A stretch of 64,000 bases of DNA from Polytrichum commune (GCA_950295325.1 OX485808.1:3474501-3538500); one strand, 5' to 3'. Counted from the stretch's first letter, positions 35,901 through 47,189 are shown. Translations and numbers: made by a program. The notes: generated by a model from the letters alone, not told the origin.

Positions 35901-36447
35901 TTGTTATTCGATGTCCAATCCTATCCCTTTCCATTGCCGAAATAGACAAAGGAAAGGTACCCTGTTGAAGCTTATGCAATACGAGAAGATCCTCCCATAT
36001 ATCCGCAATAGCTTGAGGCCGATCAGTCTCATCATCCGAGCCCTGTATCGGAATCTCAACAGATGCACTAGAAAATAAAGTGAGGTAGGCAGCCGCGTGC
36101 CAACCTGGAACCGCCTCTCGATCACAATCTCCATGCCACCTGGCCCCGGTTAAGTCCTCATCTGAAGGACTTGGATTGCGTGAGAGTCCATCTGCATCCA
36201 TGTTGGTGATCCCAACACGGTGTATCACCTCAAAGTCATACTCCTGGAGCAATAAAGCCCACTTGGCAAGCTTGCCAATAAGCTTATCCGACTCCATGAG
36301 CCACCGTAACGGCTGATGGTCAGTCACTAAAGTAAAGTGCTGACCATAAATATACCATAAATAGCCCATACCGCCGCCAATGCTTCTCCCTCGTAGGATG
36401 AATAATTAGCCTCCGCCGTGTTATTGCTTCGCGAAGCGTAAGCAACA

Positions 36448-37558
36448 CACTACAAGGAAATGGGTGTATAATTGACAAAAATGTGACACTAAAATGTCCG
36501 AAGTGACAAAATCAGCTCAAAGCTATGAATTTTTGTCAATTCGGACATTATTCAAAATTTGTGTCAATTTTCTGTCATCAGATTTATATATTTCACGTTT
36601 AACTTATTCCCTTCACCTGAGCATGTGTCTCATATTTATTAACAACAAAAGGTGTTACAAAAGGGGTTACAAAAGGTTTTTAAGTATTGTAATTACTAGT
36701 ATAAGTAATTAATATAAATAATGTATTTACTATAATTAATGTAATAACTAATTTAATTAATTAATGTAAATACTGAAATTTGCTAATTTAAGTAAATATT
36801 GAAATTTGCTAATTTAGGTAAATACTGAAATTTGCTAATTTAGGTAAATACTGAAATTTGCTATTTTCAGTAAAATACTGAAATTATTGTAATTAATGTA
36901 GTTAAAATAATTACAATAATTACTGTAATAATGTTTAGGAGTATTTTTGTAAATTTTTTTTAATACAAATACAATACGTACTAATTAAAAACAGTAAATA
37001 CATTAATTCTATGTTTGTTTTTACTTTCACTAATTAAAAAATATATATACATAAGTTTATAAGTCTTATGGCTTCTTCATACAAAACTCTTACATACTTG
37101 GCCTATATCATGTAATGAGCGGTGGCTTAGTGGCTAAGGCCTTCACACTATAGCCAAGAGGTTCAAGGTTCGATCCCCTTGACCCCTCACCCTTGGCTTC
37201 GCCTAGGGTAGGTAGGTGGCTTTGTCCATTCGCCTAGGTTAGGTGAGGTGGCCTTTTGCCCTTAGACCTATGTGAGTAGGCCACGAATGCGAGGGTGGAT
37301 TACTAATTTAGGATTTTTTTACTAGTATAACTTGGACATTAAACCACATCACCATGGGTAAATGACGAGGTAAAGAGAATCCAACATGGCAAGGGGGCCG
37401 GAGTAAATGGAATCCTATGTGTATAATTATCCCAGATGACAAAAAAATTGACAGAACTCTGTTAATTGTATGACCGAATCAAGGTGCCCTATATGACACC
37501 CAAATTAACAGAATTTCGTCACATTTTTGTCAAATAGGTCATATAAACTCTTGTAGTG
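36448..37558. mobile_element. 1.1-kb non-autonomous CACTA element inserted in the Gypsy element
   Basis: It begins CACTACAAGGAAATGGGTGT and ends ACTCTTGTAGTG, with ACA duplicated directly outside both ends (36,445-36,447 and 37,559-37,561). The ends share a further subterminal TTGACAAAAATGTGAC in inverted orientation. There is no transposase. The interior is very AT-rich, with a fourfold AATACTGAAATTTGCTAATT-type repeat (36,770-36,885), and carries a SINE at 37,117-37,320. It could have been mobilised by an element like the 3397-12,515 copy, with which it shares only the terminal 10 bp. Confidence 0.9.
37117..37320 (+). mobile_element. tRNA-derived SINE inside the CACTA element
   Basis: The pol III box A is GTGGCTTAGTGGCTAAGG (about 37,122-37,139). 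Box B is GGTTCGATCCCC (about 37,168-37,179). The T-rich 3' end is GGATTTTTTT at about 37,310-37,319. Length near 200 bp and the tail fit plant tRNA-derived SINEs. The downstream body (GCCTAGGGTAGGTAGGTGGC) resembles that of the SINE at 45,600-45,830. Confidence 0.8.
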
Positions 37559-39059
37559 ACAACATACTCCCGGCCAAAATCATCTTTTTGAGTGAGAACT
37601 GCTCCCAAACCCAATGAACTCCAATCTGTATGCAACTGGAAAGATTTGGAGACATCTGGACATCGAAGCACTAGAGTCGTACATAGTTTCTGCTTCAATG
37701 TCTCAAATGCCTGTTGTTGCTCACGACCCCAAGTCCATGGTTGGTCCTTGCTCGCGAGAATGGTGAGAGGCTTGGCGATCAAGCTAAAGTCCTTGACGAA
37801 TCGCTGATAGTAATTCGCCAAACCCAAGAAAGCACGAAGTCTCGGCACATCAACCGGTGCCGGAATCTTCTGCAAGGCGTCCACCTTAGCTTGTTGTACC
37901 CCAAGACCTCTTGGAACAATCATATGTCCCAGATATGCCAGCCGGTCATGAAAAAACTTGCATTTGCCGTGGTGCAAGCTCAATCCCCACCGCTGCAACC
38001 GTTCAAAAACGGCTTGCAGATGCCTCACATGCTCCTGTGGTGTTGTGTTGAAGATGATCACATCGTCTATGTAACACCGAGCAAAGGGCAAGCCAAAGAG
38101 AACCTGATCCATCACCCGCTGAAACTCAGCGGGTGCATTCTTCAGGCCAAATGGAAAAAACTTCCAATGATAAAGTTGATCTTTCCCATCTTGATCAACT
38201 CCCCAAAATGCGGTCTTCACTCGATCTCCCGTAAGTAATGGAAGTTGGTGATATCCGGATCTCAAGTCCAAGGTGCTAAAGACCCGAGAAAATCCGATGG
38301 CATCGAACAACTCCTCCGGGATTGGCATGGGATACCGATCCGACTTGGTCTTCCGATTAACTGGACGGTAATCCCCACACATCCGTTTCTCCGTCCAATT
38401 GCCAAAGATATCCTTCTTCGATGGCATAACCGTAGCACAAGCATACTCCCCGTTGGAAAGTTCGATTAGCCCTGCTGCCAAGAGCTCTCGGCAACGAGCC
38501 TGAACGCCAATCCGCTCGGAAACACTGAGCCTGTAAGGTCTCCGAAAAATGGGATGGTCATCCTCCAACTGAGTGTGGATGGGTTTTCCTTTATAACCTT
38601 CAAGATCATGAAGGCTAAAAGCAAAACATCTACGGTATGAGCGAATAAATGCTCGTACCTTCCGTGCCTCAGCACCAGTGAGACGAGAGCCTAATTCAAG
38701 TGGCCAATCATCAAACTCTGTAGTCTCCCTCTCCACCAAAAGAGAACCACATGATGCTAGCACAGACTCTAATTGCTAATGAGAGGAGGGGGCATTAACC
38801 ATGCCCCCGGTCTCGGTGCTAGTACTAGAGTCTGACATTTCTTCATCACCACCAATATGTGATGATGAAGCCACCACCGGAGGCGAAGAAACCGAAGCAG
38901 TGTAAAAATGTTGAGCTCGAAGCTCCTCCATCACATGCTGCTCGAATTGAAAAATTCGTTCGACTTCTCAAACCATGGCGTGAATTCCCTCCTCCATGGG
39001 TGTGGACCGCTGTGCCCCCTGACCAGAGTCCTCTGCCCCCAAAGACAACCACTGGTCAC

Positions 39060-40040
39060 CATGATGCCTTTGCAATGAAAGGCATAAAGCAACAGTCCAC
39101 ACCATAGTATGAAGATCCATAGCTTGGCCCAACACGAAGCGTCGTTGGCCCTCAGACAGGCCAGGAGCTGCGGTGGTGCCAGTACGGAATCCCATGGCAC
39201 GCTCCCGTTCGTCAGCCAATGGTTCAGTGTGGGTTTTGGTGTGAGCATCCTACACCATACCCGGCCCTCGATCGCGGAAGGCGAATGACTGTGGAAACGT
39301 CATAAAGGTGGGAAATGCCCTCCGTGGTACCCCCACTTTGTTGACCAATGCCAACGGGGGTAAATCATCTCGAACAACCGGCAAAGACGTCCGGTTTGGA
39401 TCCAAGATGGTATCCACCTTCTGATCCAAAGGTGGAGGCACTACAGAAAATGCTGCAGCTAAAGTAGATGACGGTGCGAGGTTGGTCCAAATCCACCGAG
39501 GCCGGTGGGCATAAGAACCAATGCTCGCGGCATCCACAAAAATGGGATCTCCAAGGTGTTGACGAACATAATAATCGCCTTCCAACACCTTGTCCCGAGA
39601 GTCTCCCAACAAAGGTACATTCTCAAAAATATACCCTGGAAGAAAAGGTTGGTGGGAATACCACCACTGCATGAGGCGGATGAGGTCCCAAAATAGAGTA
39701 GACCTGGGATCCTCTAGTCCTCCGCCTGCTCCAGCACGTGAATGGCCCTGGCATGGCCATCCCGCAATCACCATATCCACCGGACCTAAGTGTCATAAGT
39801 CGGCCTCACTGATGAGTGTGACATCACGAGGGAGACGTGAAAAACACCCACGAATGGCAGTTGGAGGTAACTGCTGGGGATACAATACCATCAATTGGTG
39901 AAGATGGTGACGAGCCACACGGGTGGACACTTGAGAGTTGTCCACATAGACATACCGTCTAACCGTGAGGCCAGCCTCCAATACGGCCGCTAAGCCTGTG
40001 CCGATGCCCCCAAACAGTTCCACCAAAGTAATCCCTGCGT
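39060..40040 (-). other. Gypsy part: DNMT3-like cytosine-5 DNA methyltransferase domain
   Basis: Located between protease and reverse transcriptase. Motifs appear in the normal, unpermuted order: motif I ELFGGIGTGLAAVLEAG (SAM binding, about 40,000-40,020), then YVYVDNSQVSTRVARHHL; motif IV MVIAGWPCQGHSRAG with the catalytic PCQ (about 39,750); motif VI YIFENVPLLGD; motif VIII-like SYAHRPRWIWTNLA; then FPTFMT, ERERAMGFRTGTT, and motif X RRFVLGQAMDLHTM (about 39,090). The spacing and the AHRPRW, FPTFM and MGF blocks resemble DNMT3, not DNMT1/CMT, and the unpermuted order differs from plant DRM. If once active it could methylate DNA; that is inference. Confidence 0.88.
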
Positions 40041-40059
40041 CTGGCGGCTGCCATAAAAT

Positions 40060-42010
40060 GGGATGTGCCAATGCCGAGAGGACACCCGGTATGACCGGTG
40101 TCTTAGGAGTGAGAGAGTGAACAATATCCTCGCACCTCCGAAATAGCTCGGTGGAATCACGCCAAGGAGGAAGGGGATCCTTGGGATGGCGCACCAATGC
40201 ACCTTTAGGTGCCATATCCCGTTGATCGTCTGTACTTCCCATGAATGCCAATGACTCCTCCAACAGTGCGGAACCATAAGGCAATGTGTCCACCATAGCA
40301 CCACATCCAAAAACCATAGATAATGGTGCTATGGTCGCGGCCGCCGCGAAAGCCACGGGAATAAGTTCCCTACAACCATCCCGAGCCGACCAACCTGGTC
40401 GAATCCACGCCTCCTCAATCCAATTGTCCAAACCAAAACCAAGAGGGTAAAGTGCTTGCTGACCAACTAAAATGTCATAGTTGGTCGCATCCGTCACCGC
40501 ACACCTAAGAAGGAGAGGTGCGGGTGAATCTCCAGGCTCCACTCGGAAGCTAAGCTGTAATGGCTCTCGAGTATAACCCATGGCCCGCTCCACGTGACCA
40601 ATGGATGTGACAATGGTGAATGGACAGGGAGCCAAATCCTCGACCGTCAACCTCAACTCTTGGACAAGCCTCTTGCCGATCATAACTGGCTGTGCCCCTG
40701 AATCCATCATCACACAACGGGGAGCAACCCGAGTAGCATTGCTCCCAGTGCGACTGACCACCAAAATTCCGGTATCATTCACCATACGCACAACGCCGGG
40801 TCGAATACCGCGGCGCTCGCGGACAGGTCTAGCAGCGACATCAGACAGATAGGCTGCACCCGTGGATACTGGTGAGTCATAAGACGTGGTCGGTGTCTTG
40901 TCATCTAAGGCGTGTGCGTTAAAAGACGCAATGGTCTCTGCCGCAAGTCTCGCTTGCTGTGTGGCCACATCCTCAGGATCTTCAGAAGCAGGGATGTGTG
41001 TAGTGGCTTGAGCCACGGTCAGAGAAGGTAAGGATGCCTTCCCTTCCAAAATCCTACCTGCTAAGTGAAAAACCTTAGCAGGTTGGAACTCTGGCGATGA
41101 CCAGTCCATGGCCATGAACAAAGGTGTGTGCAACACCTTGGATGCCAACGTGTGCGCCACATCAGTCGCTGAATGTGAAACCTCATCATTCGGATGACGA
41201 CCATTGACAGATTGGACGGCATCGGCCAATCCAAAAGATAATGGTAGTCGTGCCTGACCAATTTGGTCCGTGGGCGCATTGTCCCGAGCTCGCGAGGTTG
41301 CCACATATTCATTTGTAGTCGAAAGTATGGATTGTGACACGGCTTGAGCACGTGTCACGGCCGCGGAACTCACCACCTCGCCCGAGGCTCCGAACATATA
41401 GTAATCCGGAGTGGAAGAACTAGCCTGAGCTCTGGAGGAAGACGGTGAGGCCAAGATTTGGCCGGATGACGCCAAGCTTTTGAACCTCTCCTCCATGGCT
41501 TCAATCTTCGCCTCCAACGTCTTCTCCCGGTCGGAAGAAGGACGTTTCTCAGGATGGAGAGCAAAGCAGTTCTCTACCGCGTGATTGTTCCGCCCACAAT
41601 GGGAACACTTCAACTGTTTGGGTAACTGATTACCCGTCGTCCCCTTCGCCGAGCCCTTAGCGGGAACAAATGGTTTCCACTTCGGAGTAGTGACGGTCTG
41701 GGCTTGCCTTTGCTTCGAAGGACAGTCCTTCTTAGCGTGGCCGGCCTGCCCACAAGACCAACAATACATGGTCTTGTCTACCTCGGCCTCCGCCAATCCC
41801 GCAGCCGCAACCGGAACTCTTCGGGATTTGCTAGAATCCACTAGCAAGGACACCAAATCAGTGGCATCGTGCTGACATAATGCACGATCACACTGCTCGA
41901 CCACGGCGAATGCCTCTGCGAGTGTCACTCGACCACCAAACTCCATGATGATCCTGGGTAGCGCCAAGTCAAGGAAACGTTTGTCAATCGTTGACAAAAA
42001 CACCTTCACC
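40060..42010 (-). other. Gypsy part: zinc knuckles and aspartic protease
   Basis: Two CCHC knuckles are visible: CWSCGQAGHAKKDC (about 41,730-41,775) and CSHCGRNNHAVENC (about 41,560-41,610). The protease active-site motif CVMMDSGAQPVMIGKRL lies near 40,700, with a downstream ILVGQQALYPLGFGL segment. A long low-complexity linker (SPSSSRAQASSSTP) separates the knuckles from the protease. Confidence 0.85.
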
Positions 42011-42850
42011 AACTAACTTTCCGCGAACACACCTCCAGATTCTCTGGCAAACCTCGCCAACCTCGTATACATGGTACGAGGTGTATCGTCCTTCTCCCGT
42101 CTGAAATCTTGTATCCGCTGCATCTGGTCACGACGGAAGCCTCCGTACTCCCCCTGTAGATGCAGCTCAAATGCCCGCAATGGCTCAAAATCTCGCAGAG
42201 CCCCTGAAGAGGCTAAAGCCGCTTGGGTGGCCATGGCATAACGTGAGAGTGGAAGAACTGGGATCGACGTACTCGCCGCAGTGGGAGCAGGACCCGTAGC
42301 CCTCGGCTCACCAAGAGGAGCTCCCTCCACATCCACCACATAACCTCCCTCCGGTACCTCCGTCTTGACATCCGAAACGGCCATGAAACTGGAAGCTGCG
42401 CGCGGATACCAACTCAACCCGAGTCTCCCAGTACCGCTCCACCTGGCACAGCTCCATCCAATGAGCCTCCGTCCACTGCTCATAAGTTTGGAGAGCTTCA
42501 TGCTCGAAATGCTGAGGCAGAAGCTCAAACGCATACCAATCGTTAAAATTGGTATTGCGTTGGCGTTTCTCTCGCATCCACGTACGAAACTGGATTTTCC
42601 AGTCTTGCAGAGAAATGGTCCCTACTCGACCGGAAAACCAGTCCCGTATCCCTCCCCTAGTCTCCTCCTCCATATCGTCAAAGGTTCCCACCCACAGAAC
42701 GTGAGACCGAGTGATAGTCCCCCACGCCGAAGTAGGCTGAAAAGCCTCGTTGGGTGCTACCACTGGTTCAACGTCCGAGAGGTCCGAGGAATGACCTTCC
42801 GATGCTCCTGGGGACGGAGAACGATAGTGCTGAGTACGAGTTGTAACCAT
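42010..42850 (-). other. Gypsy part: gag
   Basis: The minus-strand frame opens MVTTRTQHYRSPSPGASEGH near 42,850. It continues with a gag-like helical region (WKIQFRTWMREKRQRN, FNDWYAFELLPQHFEHEALQ, WMELCQVERYWE) and then LRAFELHLQGEYGGFRRDQM and MYTRLARFARESGG, the retrotransposon gag pattern. Confidence 0.75.
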
Positions 42851-44640
42851 AAACCCACAATGGGATGGTCACCGAATCAACAACCCAAATGAATTAGTAT
42901 CCAGGTACAAAGAGAAAAAGGGTCAAAGGCAACCTGCACCTGCAACCACCACCAAAACTTATGGTCTGCTGGTCATTAACCCAGCCTCATCACAAGTGAA
43001 AACAAGCACCGCCCACTTGGTGCACAAACAAAGGTCCCGTCGGTCATTAATCCGACCTCACCTCCACAGTACCCTATCACAATCTAGGATTACACAAAAT
43101 GGGGCAATGCTAGAACACTCCAGCACTACAGCCCGCCACAGGGGAAGGTACCAAAACAAAATACAAGGAACAATGCAAGAACAGCACTGGATCCTCTTCC
43201 CCAAAACAACATTCAAGCAGAAATTGAAAACGACCGCAACCAACTGGCACCCGCCTGCAATTGGTGGTCAAAATAATGAGCCCATGTTGCTTAAGAAAAG
43301 AAATTGCATAAGCACATTGCTCATTTTCCCACCACTACCCAAGAATCTCTCCTCACAACAATGCCGGGAATATGTTGATAAACACAATTCGACCTTAATA
43401 ATAATTTATTTTAGGCCGAACGTAAATTACACATGCCACCCAAATCCCAATAACATTTCTCTCAGAAATTTTGTACAACACAACCCCTAAAAGAAATCCC
43501 AAGTATGTTTAATACTTCATAAGAGCTTAAGTTTTTTTTTTCTAGTATCCTTGATTAATGAGCCCAAGAAATTAACCTCTTAGAGAGAAGAGAAAGGATT
43601 AGAAGTTGTAGGAATCTAAAGTAATTAATTAATTAATTAATTAAAATAAAAATAATCCGGTTTTTAATTAATTAATTAATTAAAACACAAAATAAAACAA
43701 AAATAAAATGTAACCGGTTGGACTTGCAAACACCTGGGTCCCAACCAATTATGCCCCAAAAAACTTCATTGACCAACCATGGTCTCAACTGGGTACGCCC
43801 AGCAATCTCAGTTTCTATGCTGGACTAAATAAGATCTGCCCTGGCTCAGTATACCCAACAATCTCCCCGAAACCTATATGGTAGGCTAAATACAGGCCCG
43901 AACCGGTTATGCCCAACGATCCCCTTAATACTTGTCTGTCAGACAAAGGAGATCTCAACCAGGTATGCCCAAAAATCTCCCCGATCTCTGTACTGGGACT
44001 AGGCCTCCAATATGCCTAGCCTGTACCGGTTTAAATAGGCCCAGCATGGTTTAATTAGGGCCTAAAGGCCCCAGCTAATTATGCCCAACAATCTAATTAA
44101 TTAAAACAAACACAAAATAAAAATAAAAATAAAAACAAAACAAAAATAAAATGTAACCGGTTGGACTTGCAAACACCTAGGTCCCAACCAATTAAGCCCA
44201 AAAATATCCGACCAGGACCTCAACCTGGTCGAAAATGCCCGAAAATCTTCGTTCACCTGGCTGCCAGAGAGGCAGCCAGGGCCTCACCCTGCTACGCCCA
44301 CCAGAGTCTGCTTCCTGGCTGCCAGGGAGGCAGCCACGGTCTCACCCAATTATGCCCAAAAATCTTCTTCGTGTTCCGCAGAGGCCAATAAGTCTGGCTA
44401 GGTCAGCTGGATGTGACCTCCGGCTATCTTGCCGAGGTCCCGAGTTCGAATCTGGGCTCGGGCGACTGCGGGCCAAGCGGCGGGCCACCGCAAGGCACTG
44501 ACAGAAACCGGACAGCGGCGGCCAGGAGCCAGAAACCAGAAGCTACATGTTTTTCTAAATTTTTTTATTTTGAATTTTTGAATTTCTGTTTTCTTGAATG
44601 AATGAATCGCTTTCGAACACAAACAAGAATTGTTTCTAAT
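42851..44640 (-). other. Gypsy part: long repeat-rich leader
   Basis: Non-coding stretch between gag and the 5' LTR-related repeat. From about 43,735 to 44,370 a motif like CAACCAATTATGCCCAACAATCT recurs roughly ten times at about 45-65 bp intervals in strongly diverged form. In addition ATGTAACCGGTTGGACTTGC plus AAACACCT occurs twice (43,709 and 44,151). (TAAT)n-type runs lie at 43,622-43,685. A tRNA-like segment sits at 44,385-44,560. Confidence 0.6.
44385..44560 (+). mobile_element. Possible tRNA-derived SINE or captured tRNA-like sequence in the Gypsy leader
   Basis: A box A-like TGGCTAGGTCAGCTGG (about 44,395) and a box B-like GAGTTCGAATCTGG (about 44,451) are about 55 bp apart on the plus strand, followed by a T-rich tail at 44,550-44,580. 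A full cloverleaf does not form by eye, so a functional tRNA gene is unlikely. Confidence 0.5.
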
Positions 44641-44887
44641 AGCTTAACGCCATGAATTCAAGCTTGCAAGCACTCAATTAACATAAAATTTTGTGGAGAA
44701 TTCAACACCACAATTCACCTTCAAGTGACCTTCACAAGCGAGCATTCTTCATGTTGCTTCACAAATCCGCGGTGTTCTCGCTCCGGAACTTCACAACATC
44801 GTCACTCCTTGTTTTCACGCCCTCTCTTGCGCGTTACATCTCAAGAATGAAGAAGAAAACATCAAAGATGAAGCATTCTTGCCAAGT

Positions 44888-45220
44888 GAGAAGGAAGAGA
44901 GTAAAACACTCATAAGAGCTCTAATTTCTTTCCAAATGCACACAACTAGTCAAGCTATCTCTCACTCCACCAAGGGAGAATCCAAGAGTGTAAGAAGGGG
45001 AAGAAGAACTCAAGATTTATTGCAAAATCATGCAATCTACACCTCAAACAAGCTCTCTCCACACACTAACTCACAAGACTTGACTTGGCAAGAATGCCAA
45101 GCCAAGGAGGAGGCTCCTCACTTAGGAGCCTTCTTCTCCACATCTAGATTCATCCATCCAAATCTAGATGGATGAAACCCAACGGATAAGGTGCGGCCGT
45201 CGACGCCGCATACCGTGACA
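44888..45220 (-). repeat. 5' LTR-related repeat of the Gypsy element
   Basis: These 333 bp are about 98% identical to 33,811-34,143. The minus-strand start TGTCACGGTATGCGGCGTCG abuts unrelated flank at 45,221. The LTR may extend leftward to about 44,650, where CATGGCGTT on the minus strand could mark an LTR end and primer-site start, but nothing in the left LTR matches that extension. Confidence 0.7.
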
Positions 45221-45257
45221 TTTCACATTGAGGATGAGAATAAGTATTATGGAAGAA

Positions 45258-45275
45258 CTATCTATCTATCTATAT
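45258..45275. repeat. (CTAT)n microsatellite
   Basis: About four tandem CTAT units lie directly downstream of the Gypsy right end. Confidence 0.8.
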
Positions 45276-45589
45276 AATACACATGATATACCATGTTTGA
45301 ACAATGTATTGTTCATAACTTTGTAGTTGAATTCAATTGATTACTTTTCATAACACTACTTCGCTATGTAAGCATGCTATGTTGGGCCGGGAATGTGACA
45401 CGTGTTATTCCACCATCATTCATGGGATACTCCTCATTGCATGTAAAATCAACATGTCCCTTGCTTCATTGCTTCATCAACATTCTTAGAGTTACCAACT
45501 TTTATAAGTGCCCACATATGTATGGAAGGACCCCATGGGTCATGAATAAATAAACAAATAAATAACGTAGGACAACCCAACGTGAATTT

Positions 45590-45835
45590 GAGTCCGTTGG
45601 CCCTACCCTGCTCAAGAATCTTCTTGATGCAAGGTAAGGTTTACTGCCAATTTTGCGGTGGGTGGGCTCTGGGTTTCCTACCTACCTACCTAGTTTGTTT
45701 CCATCAAGAAGAGAGAAGATTTCACAATGGGAATCGAACTGCCAACCACTCCATTTGGAAATGGGTACCCCCCGGGTCAAATACGATTGGCTTCCCCAAC
45801 AAACAACTTAGGCAACCTAATGTATGGGTAGTTGG
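45590..45835 (-). mobile_element. tRNA-derived SINE, minus strand
   Basis: On the minus strand, a box A-like TTGCCTAAGTTGTTTG (about 45,815-45,800) is followed about 60 bp on by box B GGCAGTTCGATTCCC (about 45,735). The body contains AACTAGGTAGGTAGGTAGG, similar to the GGTAGGTAGG of the 37,117 SINE. The plus-strand frame at 45,582-45,851 is incidental. Confidence 0.5.
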
Positions 45836-45964
45836 GCCTACTTCTAGTTAGGTCTCCACAAATTGTTTATATTTTTTCACTATAACTCAATCACTAAAGG
45901 GTTGGGGCGAAACAACCCGTACATTGGTTCCTTGGAGGCATGGTTGCAGTCATCCAACAAGGAA

Positions 45965-46308
45965 CTACACTAAATAGGTAGATTAGTGTTGGAAACACTA
46001 ATAGTCGACGAAAACGCTACATGTAAATTGTCTCTATAGTGTTAGAACACTAAATGTCAACTCTAACATTATTTGTACCAAATAGTAACTTTAAATATTT
46101 ACATGAGCACATTTAGTGTTAGATGATATTTTGTAAATCTTGGAATGAAGAATTGAAGGAAGAAGAATATGAGAACCTCGTAAAAGGTATAATTTGTTCA
46201 AACCCTATTCAAACACTAATTGTAATATCAGTTGAAAATTAGTGTTTTAGGTAACTATTGCATCTAACACTAATCTTCATCTAACACTAATCTACCTATT
46301 TAGTGTAG
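45965..46308. mobile_element. MITE family M6 with perfect inverted tips
   Basis: CTACACTAAATAGGTAGATT, then AGTGTT at the left is exactly inverted at the right (AACACTAATCTACCTATTTA, then GTGTAG). The 344-bp interior is rich in TTAGTGTT/AACACTAA words. No clear target duplication; coding capacity is nil. Confidence 0.8.
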
Positions 46309-46615
46309 TGTAGTGTATGGGTTGGTTTGCCCTCCCCCTCATTAAAGTGGCAGGCAAGTCACACAAACTTCTATTTAACTTGCTCCACTCGAACTAGCAA
46401 GGGTGCATAGTTAATCATTCGAGTGATTTTACAACCAAAAGTATTTATCAAGTTTGTCGAATCAATTTTACACATATGAACTTTTGTGTTATTTAGTTGA
46501 GGTGTGTAGCGTGATGAGGAGCCCCATTTTACATTTCGAAAATCGAATAGGAACAACCAATTACAGCAAGGCATCCATGGTAAGTCGAAGAAACGAAAGA
46601 TTGTTGATGAGATTG

Positions 46616-47069
46616 TAGCTCTCTAGCAGCATGGGCACGATTTTGCTGAATAATTAATCAAAGTGCGAAAGTTAGTTAGGCAACCTAGAAATAAATATTC
46701 TAAAATTGGGCATATTCAAAAAGTAATTTCAAAATAAGTTAGACATTCATCAAAGCCATTTCTACAATTCCTAGATGGTTTTCCTAATTTCATCCTATGG
46801 CAGCTATGATCAACCTAAATACTTCCCTTAAACCCTAAAAGTTTGTCGTTTACTTGTATCTCAGGGTTTTGCGTGACAATTTTTGTTGCTTTGATATGAT
46901 GCTACTTCGTTGGATTCAAGTGAATGTCACTTGCATTATCATGACTTTGAACACTCTTTGATTTTTTATTTTAAAAAATATATTTTTGGAATACTCAATG
47001 AAACTAATTTCCCATAAATTTAAACACCTTTAAAATTAATTATTTTCTGCCCAAGCTGCTAGAGAGCTA
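46616..47069. mobile_element. Foldback MITE M7 (454 bp)
   Basis: Left TAGCTCTCTAGCAGCATGGG and right (inverted) TAGCTCTCTAGCAGCTTGGG continue into AATAATTAATC and AATAATTAATT, giving inverted repeats of about 40 bp. No target duplication was identified. Confidence 0.75.
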
Positions 47070-47189
47070 TGGTAGAATAAAACCTCCGCCAATTGTTGTT
47101 TGCCCTATGGAAGTTTGATCCCAATGCAATTTCTGGACCCCCAATGCCAAAAGTGATAATCATGAGATTCACTCTTTACCCCTCGCCAA

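Larger units (their letters stand above)
35901..38763 (-). other. Gypsy part: reverse transcriptase and RNase H (split by a CACTA insertion)
   Basis: Reverse transcriptase motifs run from about 38,640 to 37,900: KRMCGDYRPVNRKTKSDRYP, FSTLDLRSGYHQLPL, FFPFGLKNAPAEFQRVMDQV and the catalytic CYIDDVIIF. RNase H follows (FQLHTDWSSLGLGAVL, then LVTDHQPLRWLM and ITNMDADGLSRNP). The CACTA element at 36,448-37,558 lies inside the RNase H part. Confidence 0.88.
33705..45220 (-). mobile_element. Ty3/Gypsy LTR retrotransposon fossil carrying a DNMT3-like methyltransferase and a PHD-like module
   Basis: About 11.5 kb, transcribed on the minus strand. The order of parts is 5' LTR-related repeat, repeat-rich leader, gag, zinc knuckles, aspartic protease, C5 DNA methyltransferase domain, reverse transcriptase, RNase H, integrase, PHD-like cluster, polypurine tract (GAGGGGGGCA, complement of 34,252-34,261), 3' LTR complex. 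The element is broken: roughly six to eight interruptions of the coding frame plus an inserted 1.1-kb CACTA. The 333-bp repeats at its two ends differ at about seven positions (about 98% identical), so insertion was fairly recent; with a commonly used plant LTR rate of 1.3e-8 this is under one million years, and more in a slow lineage. The two termini are not identical in structure and no target duplication was found. Lineage within Ty3/Gypsy is not resolved. Confidence 0.9.

Noticed and set aside
39060-40040. Methyltransferase as a DRM or a bacterial restriction-modification gene
   Set aside because: Motif order is unpermuted, unlike DRM, and the AHRPRW, FPTFM and MGF blocks resemble DNMT3. 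It lies within the pol order of a retroelement, so bacterial contamination is not needed to explain it.
44385-44470. Functional tRNA gene
   Set aside because: Box A and box B are present but acceptor and anticodon stems do not pair by eye. SINE-like origin is more likely.
45582-45851. 89-codon plus-strand frame
   Set aside because: It coincides with a minus-strand SINE carrying box A and box B sequences.
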